Of a DNA stretch of 5,893 nucleotides, positions 1-5,893 are shown piece by piece; the stretch's first letter is position 1; every line of letters begins with the position of its first letter. Both the position numbers and the translations under genes were made by a program. The stretch spans positions 1 through 5,893 of the forward strand of contig JAGCWG010000092.1 of assembly GCA_017961965.1 (NCBI GenBank). Reading direction: 5' to 3'. The stretch comes from Bacteroidaceae bacterium (GTDB lineage: Bacteria > Bacteroidota > Bacteroidia > Bacteroidales > Bacteroidaceae). The notes beneath the pieces were generated by a model, which was not told the DNA's origin, did no database searches, and was given only the letters and a program-made list of their open reading frames with translations.

Positions 1-88
1 AAAACCTAAAAACTTAAGAACTTACAAACTCACAAACTTAAAAACCTAAAAACTTAAAGAACTTACAAACCTAAAAACTCAAAAACTT
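1..88. repeat. Degenerate 8-bp tandem repeat array (AAAAACTT-like), truncated at the window edge
   Basis: The stretch splits into eleven consecutive units of about 8 bp with consensus A-A/C-A/G-A-A-C-T/C-T/C. Units start at 1 (partial, 7 nt), 8, 16, 24, 32, 40, 48, 56 (9 nt), 65, 73 and 81. A higher-order repeat lies on top: 1-29 and 41-70 are identical except for one extra A in the second copy. The array ends 9 nt before the -33 element of the downstream promoter, so it could act as an A-rich upstream region or simply be an intergenic filler repeat. It holds no open reading frame of note. The left boundary is outside the window, so total copy number is unknown. The repeat is directly visible; any function is inference. 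Confidence 0.85.
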
Positions 89-97
89 GAAAATTCC

Positions 98-129
98 TTG
101 GCGTATTGAAAAGATTTTTCATATCTTTG
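98..129 (+). promoter_or_regulatory. Bacteroidota-type sigma-70 (sigma ABfr) promoter for the CMD gene
   Basis: TATCTTTG at 122-129 matches the Bacteroides/Prevotella -7 consensus TAnnTTTG exactly. A TTG at 98-100 lies 21 nt upstream, close to the usual spacing of about 19-21 nt for the -33 element. Transcription would begin around 135-140, giving a short leader of roughly 20 nt before the ATG at 156. The leader is A-rich with no Shine-Dalgarno sequence, which is normal for this phylum. A second TTG at 106-108 is too close (13 nt) to be the -33 element. Confidence 0.72.
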
Positions 130-155
130 CGCAAAATACATAATACCGAAAGACT

Positions 156-938
156 ATGAAAGAAATCAAAATTACTGAGAGAGCTCACAAGGAGATTAAG
201 AAACTATTCTCTTATCGCAATCAAGTTAATACACTTCATAACGACCCTGAGTTGACTGAGGTGTTCGACAACTTTACATTTGACGAGTCTCTCAAACTGA
301 CAGAAGGACCAGTACTTGAACAGACACGTGTTATGTGTATCCTCGCTTCAACTATCGGTTGTGGCGCGAAGACAGAATTCCGTCTTCATGTGGATGCCTG
401 CCTAAACGTAGGAGTTAAGCCAAGCGCAATACGCGAGATACTATATCAGGCAGTACCATTCGTTGGATTTTCACGTGTAGTTGACTATATACCAGTTATG
501 AACGAGGTGTTCGCAGACAATGACATACGTCTCCCACTTAACAACCACTCTACTACGACTCAAGAGAATCGCATGCAGAAAGGTAAGGAAGTGATTGACA
601 CTATCTTCGGCGAGGGAACTGTGGATAATATGCTTGAAACATCTCCAAAAGGACAGGAGCACATGGTTGAGTTCCTTGAGGATTATTGTTTCGGTGACTT
701 CTACACTCGTACAGGCATTGATCTCCAGCATCGTGAACTCTTCACATTCTGTCTCCTCGCTTCAATGGGTGGATGCGACATTCAGATGCAATCTCACGCC
801 ATAGCAAACAAGAACGTAGGTACAAGTAAGGAAGAGATGGTAGCAGCCGTAACAGCCATGCTCCCATGGATTGGTTTCCCACGTTCACAGAATGCACTCA
901 ACGCAATCAATAACGCTTACGAAGAGAAACTTATCTAA
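156..938 (+). CDS. Carboxymuconolactone decarboxylase (CMD) family protein, two tandem CMD domains
   Basis: This is a 260-residue cytoplasmic protein without signal peptide or membrane segment. It contains two copies of the all-helical CMD/AhpD-like fold. Domain 1 is about residues 35-120, with core ILASTIGCG at 62-70 and the ALNVGV-type motif seen as ACLNVGV at 81-87, followed by QAVPFVGFSR. Domain 2 is about 165-255, with LLASMGGCD at 200-208, NKNVG and the matching MLPWIGFPR. Each half has one Cys and one His at parallel places (C69/H78 and C207/H214). Neither has the CXXC pair of AhpD peroxidase reductases, so a classical AhpD disulfide role is unlikely. Two-domain CMD proteins are common in Bacteroidales, often beside small oxidoreductases; their substrate is usually unknown, and true 4-carboxymuconolactone decarboxylase activity should not be assumed. 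The start at 156 fits the promoter at 98-129. The gene ends in a double stop (TAATAA). Confidence 0.9.
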   Translation: MKEIKITERAHKEIKKLFSYRNQVNTLHNDPELTEVFDNFTFDESLKLTEGPVLEQTRVMCILASTIGCGAKTEFRLHVDACLNVGVKPSAIREILYQAVPFVGFSRVVDYIPVMNEVFADNDIRLPLNNHSTTTQENRMQKGKEVIDTIFGEGTVDNMLETSPKGQEHMVEFLEDYCFGDFYTRTGIDLQHRELFTFCLLASMGGCDIQMQSHAIANKNVGTSKEEMVAAVTAMLPWIGFPRSQNALNAINNAYEEKLI

Positions 939-948
939 TAAGAATTTA

Positions 949-1009
949 GAGTTAAGAATTAAGATTTAGAGTAAAAAACATATACTACTTAAATCTTAAT
1001 TCTTAATTT
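949..1009. terminator. Long AT-rich inverted repeat, possible terminator or dispersed intergenic palindrome
   Basis: TTAAGAATTAAGATTTA at 952-968 is the exact reverse complement of 990-1006. Three G-U pairs and one A-U pair extend the RNA stem to about 21 bp (949-969 with 989-1009) around a 19-nt loop. It starts 10 nt after the CMD stop and lies about 60 nt before the next start codon. A U-rich but imperfect run (TTTATAATTATATAA) follows. The position suits a rho-independent terminator working in either direction, but the stem is almost free of G-C pairs, which is atypical. The left arm also lies in a short direct repeat (ATTTAGAGT at 944-952 and 964-972), which suggests a dispersed Bacteroidales intergenic element. 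The inverted repeat is certain; the terminator role is inferred. Confidence 0.5.
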
Positions 1010-1070
1010 ATAATTATATAAGAATAGCACAAAAGATTAATTCCTCTTTTAGCCACATCAAATATTTAAT

Positions 1071-2900
1071 ATGAATTCAAAAATTATCTACATTATCTCC
1101 TTACTATTGACAATTACCTTTGGCGCACACGCCCAAACAACATTGCCCACTCCAGAAGTTTATTTTCAGGAGGACGACACTATTGACATATACGCTGATG
1201 AATCAGCCACAATCACCAACAAAATAAATTATAATGAGCAAGAGGATGTAAAGTGGTCCATCGTTTTTTATGGCAAAAACTTTTACTACACAACAGGTTC
1301 ATATGAAGACGGTTCATTTACATTCACGCCACCCAACCCAAGCGAAAATACAGTAAAGACATATGATTTTCCAGTAAATATCAAGAAGATACTCAAAGAC
1401 GAATCAGAGTGTTTACTTGACACAACAAAGACATTTTACATAAGAGTGTATCCTAAGCCACGTGCAACCGTAGTTGCACGATTCTGTACGAATTACGAAG
1501 ACGAAACTGGCTTTACGGCTATTCCAATTTCTAATAAATCAAGTTTGACAGATGGAGTATTCCATTTAAGTTCATACGCAACTCATGTATTACGTATAAG
1601 CGTCCCATCAGTTTCAAAGGACGAATCATGCTGGGAATGGAGTGTTGGCGATTCAATTCGTAAAGCAGGTATAGGTCAAACCTGCAAATTTAGATTTTCA
1701 GAAGAGGATGCTTCAGAAGATGGCACTTCACATTTCTATAAGATAAAACTGCGCAACAAATTGCCTTACCGTAAGGAAGCATTTGAAGATGAATACAACC
1801 TTGAATGTAAGGTTTATCCTGTACCAACAGCAGGAGTATGCGAATATGTAGAAACATACAGTGGTAAAGCAGCTGGATTCGGACTTCAATATTCCGGAGG
1901 TATAAAAGATGCATGGAGAGTAAATTGGTCAGACGGCAACGGTAACGAATATACCGAAGAGGAGATGAACAACATCTGCAAATACGTGGATGAGCCAACA
2001 AAATTTATTTACAGATTATATGTGAACAACGGAGACGACTTTACTGGTTATTATCACGGTATAACACATCCTGTGCTTATGGTATGGAAAGAGCCTAAGG
2101 CAAGCGTGTACAACGTGAACGGAACAGTAATCACTGATGGGAATAATAAAGACGAACACAACATAGCCTGTTCAGAAGAAGATGAAATAAGCGTCAGCTT
2201 CAAGGTGGATGGTGGATACGAGACTGACGACAGTTGGATATCATTTGTTGACTCATCCTCAACAAGCAGCATGAATGACAGTGTCGTTACATGCAAGTTC
2301 AAGATTGTCATTCCAGATTCAATAAGGAGCAAAGCAAAAAGCGAAACTTGCACATATCCAATCTATGTAAAGATTCAAAACCGATACACGGGTACAAACA
2401 GTTCTCCTGATTCAATATGGTTCAACGACAGTATTAAGGTAAACTTGAACGTTCTACTTCATCCATTAGCACCAACCAAACTTATTCGTAAGGGAAATGG
2501 AAATAGTGGCACGGTTATTGCATCTGTAAACAATAATGATCCATACACAAGTATGAGTAATTACAGCCTTGTATATGGGTACGAGAACGCAAATGGTGAC
2601 GTCATAGAGCATCAGAAAAAATTTATTGATGTTATAAATCGTAAACATCTTTATGACACATTCCCAAAGGCAGAGTTGGCAGACAAGACAAATAAGTTCT
2701 ATGTGTATGCTACAATTTACATAAGAGGAACGGAACTGACAAGCGACAGATGCTACCTGACTAATGATGAAGAATTGCAGGAAGATGTCACAGAAGTCAG
2801 GAAGTACGAGGTCAATGGACGCCAAATAAACTCTACAACCCGAGGACTTGTCATCATTCAAATGTCGGACGGTTCAACAAAAAAAGTAATACAAAAATAA
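1071..2900 (+). CDS. Exported modular Ig-like beta-domain protein with a type IX-like C-terminal tail
   Basis: This 609-residue protein has a signal peptide (Lys then hydrophobic IIYIISLLLTITFG, cleavage about AHA|Q, residues 21/22). At least four consecutive beta-rich modules are visible. Each has a Trp-containing strand (KWSIVF at 61, CWEWSV at 187, AWRVNW at 281, SWISFV at 388) and ends in a strand followed by a Pro-rich joint: VYPKPRA at 126, VYPVPTA at 248, VWKEPKA at 338, LLHPLAP at 462. A fifth, less clear segment covers 465-560. Modules 2 and 4 share a TCKF strand (204-207, 407-410). The mature part has 11 Cys. The tail (572-609: KYEVNGRQI, RGLVIIQMSDG, KKVIQK) resembles sorting tails of secreted Prevotella proteins, so a surface or secreted location is likely. 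No catalytic motif is seen. An adhesin, matrix or scaffold role is a guess. It probably forms an operon with the barrel gene 13 nt downstream. No convincing promoter is visible in 1010-1070. Confidence 0.85.
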   Translation: MNSKIIYIISLLLTITFGAHAQTTLPTPEVYFQEDDTIDIYADESATITNKINYNEQEDVKWSIVFYGKNFYYTTGSYEDGSFTFTPPNPSENTVKTYDFPVNIKKILKDESECLLDTTKTFYIRVYPKPRATVVARFCTNYEDETGFTAIPISNKSSLTDGVFHLSSYATHVLRISVPSVSKDESCWEWSVGDSIRKAGIGQTCKFRFSEEDASEDGTSHFYKIKLRNKLPYRKEAFEDEYNLECKVYPVPTAGVCEYVETYSGKAAGFGLQYSGGIKDAWRVNWSDGNGNEYTEEEMNNICKYVDEPTKFIYRLYVNNGDDFTGYYHGITHPVLMVWKEPKASVYNVNGTVITDGNNKDEHNIACSEEDEISVSFKVDGGYETDDSWISFVDSSSTSSMNDSVVTCKFKIVIPDSIRSKAKSETCTYPIYVKIQNRYTGTNSSPDSIWFNDSIKVNLNVLLHPLAPTKLIRKGNGNSGTVIASVNNNDPYTSMSNYSLVYGYENANGDVIEHQKKFIDVINRKHLYDTFPKAELADKTNKFYVYATIYIRGTELTSDRCYLTNDEELQEDVTEVRKYEVNGRQINSTTRGLVIIQMSDGSTKKVIQK

Positions 2901-2913
2901 TGCAAGACGAATT

Positions 2914-3849
2914 ATGAAGATTAAGAGTAAAAATTATTTCAAATCATTCCTTCTGATTGGATTTACTTGTCTTGCAACAACATTAAATGCACAGAGCAAA
3001 GAAAACAAATTTCTTGGATTAAAGGAAATGAGATGCGCTCTATCAAGTGAATTCTGTTTCGGGGACAAATCAGGATTCACCCCTGCCAATGCTTTTACGG
3101 AACTGTTATCAACGCAGAACAATAATTACCTTATCAATTTTGAAGGAGTATTCTCAAAGAAGAAGACGACAGAGACATCATTTATAGTTGGTATAGGTTG
3201 CACAACAATGTCATTCAAAACGAATTATAAGACTCCGTCGTATAGTTTCTCAACAAATCAGGATGTTGATGGTGATACATACATACGTGAATATCAAAAC
3301 CTCAATATCCATCAAGAAACAAGTGGGCACTCATTTATATTCGCCATTGCATTCAGAGAAAGATGGAGACTTAGCAAGAGCATTAATATGTACGGTGACT
3401 TAGGAGTGAATTGCATGGTTTCACCGTCCTTGAATGCAAATAAGACAGATGGTTCTGCAAAAGTTACTGGGCTTTACAACCAATACAACGACATATCTCT
3501 TGACAAAGACTGGGGATACAACGGATTTGGCTCTGTCGATTTAAGCAAGGCCACAAACAAGGATGTTGATGTAAATAGCCTTGTACCAATCTCATTCATA
3601 AGATTAGGATTTGAGTTGGAAATGACAAAGGCATGCAACATCATCTTTGGAGCAACGTACCAGAGAGCCTTGAAGAATTTAATTAAGCAGACAGATAGTA
3701 GTAACTCTGTAAACACAGGCAACGCCATTATATACAATACAATTTCCAATATGGAATCAACAGAAAACATACGAAACCTTCTCGGTTCGTATCGCGAATC
3801 CAAGTTTACGGGAATGATGGTAAACCTCGGATTATCAATAAGATTTTAA
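2914..3849 (+). CDS. Probable outer-membrane beta-barrel protein, partner of the upstream modular protein
   Basis: This 311-residue protein has a signal peptide (basic start, then SFLLIGFTCLATTLNA, cleavage about A26|Q27). The rest alternates polar and hydrophobic residues in strands typical of small barrels: about 72-82, 89-101, 138-150, 157-168, 224-236, 240-251 and 297-311. The last residue is Phe after NLGLSIR, the usual terminal signature of outer-membrane barrels. Long polar segments (about 105-135, 170-220, 258-292) would be loops. Size is close to that of PorP/SprF proteins, which pair with type IX-secreted proteins, but the characteristic N-terminal NPAYAG-like motif of that family is absent, so I do not assign it there. 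It starts 13 nt after the upstream stop, strongly suggesting cotranscription. A transport, anchoring or surface-receptor role is inference. It could equally be a generic OMP_b-brl family protein. Confidence 0.78.
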   Translation: MKIKSKNYFKSFLLIGFTCLATTLNAQSKENKFLGLKEMRCALSSEFCFGDKSGFTPANAFTELLSTQNNNYLINFEGVFSKKKTTETSFIVGIGCTTMSFKTNYKTPSYSFSTNQDVDGDTYIREYQNLNIHQETSGHSFIFAIAFRERWRLSKSINMYGDLGVNCMVSPSLNANKTDGSAKVTGLYNQYNDISLDKDWGYNGFGSVDLSKATNKDVDVNSLVPISFIRLGFELEMTKACNIIFGATYQRALKNLIKQTDSSNSVNTGNAIIYNTISNMESTENIRNLLGSYRESKFTGMMVNLGLSIRF

Positions 3850-3876
3850 TAACGTAAGAAGATTTGTTATTTTAGG

Positions 3877-4776
3877 ATGAACATACTTGACAGAAGTGAT
3901 AAAATACAGATACTGGGGCACATATGCATGATAGGAGCATGCTCCATGTGGGGACTAATGGCACCATTAGGCAAGGATGCGATGACTCACGGAATATCTG
4001 GAATAGAGATGGTTACTTTCCGTGTTGTCGGCGGAGCGATATGTTTTTGGTTCGCATCATTATTCGTCAAGACAGAAAAGGTGGAGCATAAGGATTATCT
4101 CCGCTTCTTCCTTGCAGGAATGTTTGCCATCGTCTGTAACCAATGTTGCTATACGGTTGGATTGAGTATTACCTCACCTGTCAACGCAAGTATTATGACA
4201 ACGACAATGCCTATAATAACTCTTGTGCTTTCAGCTCTGTTCCTTCATGATGCAATAACTGCCAGAAAGCTGTTGGGTGTCTCACTCGGAGCTTCGGGTG
4301 CATGTCTCCTAATATTGGGAAGTACACAAGGCGTGGCTAAAGGTGGAGTTCTGTTTGGCGATATACTTTGCATCATGGCACAATGCAGTTATGCTGTCTA
4401 TCTGACTTTTTTCAAGTCGTTGATACAGAAGTACAGTGTCATAACGTGCATGAAGTGGATGATTACTTTTGCCGCTATGGTTATCACTCCATTTACATTC
4501 ATGAAGGTTGTACACCTTCCATGGAAGGGGATAAGTAGTGTGACATATATGGAGACAACATTCGTGGTTGTAGGTGGAACATTCCTCGCATACATATGTT
4601 CCATTTGGGCACAGAAGATACTACGTCCTACCGTTGTGGCAATGTACAACTACGTTCAACCAATCATAGCGTGCATCGTGAGTGTTTGTCTTGGACTTGG
4701 CATCTTCGGATGGAGTCAGGCACTTGCCGTATTGCTTGTGTTCTCTGGTGTACGACTGGTGAACAGAAAGAAATAG
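3877..4776 (+). CDS. EamA/DMT-superfamily inner-membrane transporter
   Basis: This 299-residue protein shows two EamA repeats of five helices each (about 13-147 and 157-297), ten membrane segments in all, the standard length for the family. Hallmarks include MWGLMAPLGK in helix 1, the FRVVGGAICFW segment, VNASIMTTTMPIITLVLSALFL in helix 4, and the second-repeat VAMYNYVQPIIACIVS followed by a short basic C-terminus (RLVNRKK). The family exports amino acids, nucleotide bases or other small metabolites; the substrate cannot be read from sequence. The start at 3877 is the first ATG after the in-frame stop at 3850-3852, and the GG just before it is not a real Shine-Dalgarno site. It follows the barrel gene by 27 nt and may share its transcript without a shared function. 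It is notably Cys-rich (13 Cys), including a CNQCC cluster at residues 87-91. Confidence 0.93.
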   Translation: MNILDRSDKIQILGHICMIGACSMWGLMAPLGKDAMTHGISGIEMVTFRVVGGAICFWFASLFVKTEKVEHKDYLRFFLAGMFAIVCNQCCYTVGLSITSPVNASIMTTTMPIITLVLSALFLHDAITARKLLGVSLGASGACLLILGSTQGVAKGGVLFGDILCIMAQCSYAVYLTFFKSLIQKYSVITCMKWMITFAAMVITPFTFMKVVHLPWKGISSVTYMETTFVVVGGTFLAYICSIWAQKILRPTVVAMYNYVQPIIACIVSVCLGLGIFGWSQALAVLLVFSGVRLVNRKK

Positions 4777-4920
4777 AGTTCAACTTACGTTATTTATTCT
4801 TTGAGATGTGAGGGGGTAATGGACTCTATCGCACGCATATCACGACAGAAACAAATCAATTCTACAATACAAACAAGAGTAAGAGACTCTTCTAACTTAT
4901 TAGACACAAAGATTAAAAGC

Positions 4921-5893
4921 ATGAAACAACTATTAAAAACAACTGTACTATTCTCCCTTTTATTAGTTTTAGTGCCTGTAAAATCATTGGCTGACGAGAT
5001 TGAACCTATCATAGATGAGTTGCCTTCTACACTCAGGGACAAATACAAAGACGCATGTGAAAATAAACATATCACATGCAATTGGGTGTTAGGATTGGCA
5101 GATACACTTGAAATGTATTCAAAGGATAAGGACGATGACCGTTTCCTTATGCTTGCCTCTATGATTCGCAATTACCATGCGTTTGTCAACAATGATTCCG
5201 TACGGTTCTTTGCCAATAATGACATAACGCTCGAACTGGCAGAAAAGCACAAGTTTTATGACACGTACTTTTCCGAAGCATTAAACCGTGTTACGTTCCT
5301 CCTGAATATAGGACGAAACCACTCGGCGATGAAGTATTCGCGCTTCCTTGTCGAAAAGGCAAAGGAATATAAACATCCGACGGGAATGTTCACAGGTTAT
5401 CACAGTATAGGAAACATATACGAAAAGATGGGCTTATACCATCAGGCACTCTTGGCATTCAAGGAAGCAGACAAAACCTTGAACGGATTGGGTGTGGATT
5501 ATAACGAGTACCGTACTTATTGCCGTCAGGACATAGCTCTTGAGAACTACAACCTTGGTAATTATGAAGATGCTGAACGTGGCTGTCTTGCCCTTATAGA
5601 GAAAGATCCTCTGGACATACGTAGCATCTCTGTGCTGGCACGCGTATATTTCAAAACAAATCAAAGGGACAAGTTCTACGAATGTTACAACAAGATTGAC
5701 ACAATCAATCCGTCATTACTCGGAGCCCTGGAATCAATGTATCCAGATATTAAGACAAACATCCAGGTACACCACCTCGCAATAGATGGCAAAACAGAAG
5801 AAGCACTTCAACTTGCAGCTACACGTCCTTATCTTGAGTGTCAGAACCTAAAGGTTGACATCTATATGCATACCAACCGCTGGAAGGAAGCAT
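4921..5893 (+). CDS. Exported TPR-repeat protein, 3' truncated by the window end (possible sensor kinase input domain)
   Basis: An open frame of 324 complete codons runs off the end. Residues 1-24 form a signal peptide or signal anchor (MKQLLK, then TTVLFSLLLVLVPV, then KSLA|D). The mature part is helical with TPR-like pairs: the clearest is about 159-192 (GYHSIGNIYEKMGLYHQALL..F). Weaker units follow at about 205-230 (NYNLGNYEDAERGCLALIEKDP), 236-266 (LARVYFKTNQRDKFYECYNKI) and 284-300 (HHLAIDGKTEEALQLAA). In Bacteroidales such exported TPR regions often precede a membrane helix and a histidine kinase or regulatory domain, but the deciding part is missing, so this is inference. The frame is open upstream to the transporter stop, with another ATG at 4819 that would add 34 polar residues ahead of the signal sequence. 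I prefer 4921 because the signal peptide starts there and it is preceded by an A-rich leader. The 144-nt gap before it shows no convincing promoter. Confidence 0.8.
   Translation, partial: MKQLLKTTVLFSLLLVLVPVKSLADEIEPIIDELPSTLRDKYKDACENKHITCNWVLGLADTLEMYSKDKDDDRFLMLASMIRNYHAFVNNDSVRFFANNDITLELAEKHKFYDTYFSEALNRVTFLLNIGRNHSAMKYSRFLVEKAKEYKHPTGMFTGYHSIGNIYEKMGLYHQALLAFKEADKTLNGLGVDYNEYRTYCRQDIALENYNLGNYEDAERGCLALIEKDPLDIRSISVLARVYFKTNQRDKFYECYNKIDTINPSLLGALESMYPDIKTNIQVHHLAIDGKTEEALQLAATRPYLECQNLKVDIYMHTNRWKEA

Noticed and set aside
471..731. Minus-strand open frame inside the CMD gene
   Set aside because: It is fully opposite a strongly conserved family gene, has no recognisable domain and no promoter; it reads as a shadow frame.
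1009..1014. TATAAT as a promoter -10 for the modular protein gene
   Set aside because: E. coli-type -10 boxes are not the norm in Bacteroidota, the match overlaps the AT-rich palindrome edge, and no partner element is visible.
2466..2861. 131-codon minus-strand open frame inside the modular protein gene
   Set aside because: It lies antisense to the well-supported module 5 and sorting tail, and its translated sequence has no recognisable domain.
2914..3849. Assignment of the barrel to PorP/SprF
   Set aside because: Size and position fit, but the family's characteristic N-terminal NPAYAG-like motif is absent.
4795..4803. TATTCTTTG as a -7 element for the TPR gene
   Set aside because: It has one extra base relative to TAnnTTTG and no TTG at a proper distance upstream.
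4875..4891. Small hairpin AAGAGT/ACTCTT with a 5-nt loop
   Set aside because: A 6-bp AT-rich stem without a T-run is too weak to call a terminator or attenuator.
4794..5171. 125-codon minus-strand open frame across the gap and the start of the TPR gene
   Set aside because: It covers the signal peptide of the TPR protein on the other strand; its Ser-rich translation matches nothing I recognise and it has no promoter.

Overview
The window looks like chromosomal DNA from a Bacteroidota member, most likely Prevotella/Segatella or a close relative. It is AT-rich. It has a Bacteroides-type promoter (TTG, 21 nt, TATCTTTG) ahead of the first gene and no clear Shine-Dalgarno sites. Two of its signal peptides have Gln directly after the predicted cleavage site (AHA|Q and LNA|Q). 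One secreted protein ends in a C-terminal tail (KYEVNGR...RGLVIIQMSDGSTKKVIQK) of the kind often seen on secreted Prevotella proteins. All genes I can support are on the + strand.

Layout: positions 1-88 hold a degenerate 8-bp tandem repeat, cut by the window edge. It runs up to a good promoter at 98-129 and a gene for a double-domain carboxymuconolactone decarboxylase (CMD) protein at 156-938. The next gap (939-1070) contains a 17-bp perfect inverted repeat, possibly a terminator or a dispersed palindrome. Then come three closely spaced genes. The first (1071-2900) encodes a 609-residue exported protein made of repeated Ig-like beta modules. The second (2914-3849, 13 nt later) encodes a 311-residue probable outer-membrane beta-barrel. 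The third (3877-4776, 27 nt later) encodes a 10-helix EamA/DMT-family inner-membrane transporter. After a 144-nt gap, an exported TPR-repeat protein starts at 4921 and runs off the window end. It may be the sensory part of a periplasmic-TPR sensor kinase.

How they may work together: the modular exported protein and the barrel form the most convincing functional pair. The spacing, matching export signals and type IX-like tail suggest a surface-displayed protein and an outer-membrane partner. The EamA transporter probably shares the transcript but need not share the function. The CMD gene appears to be an independent unit with its own promoter. I found no mobile element, CRISPR array, tRNA or rRNA. 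The candidate for something undescribed is the modular protein plus barrel pair, which I could not assign to a named system.
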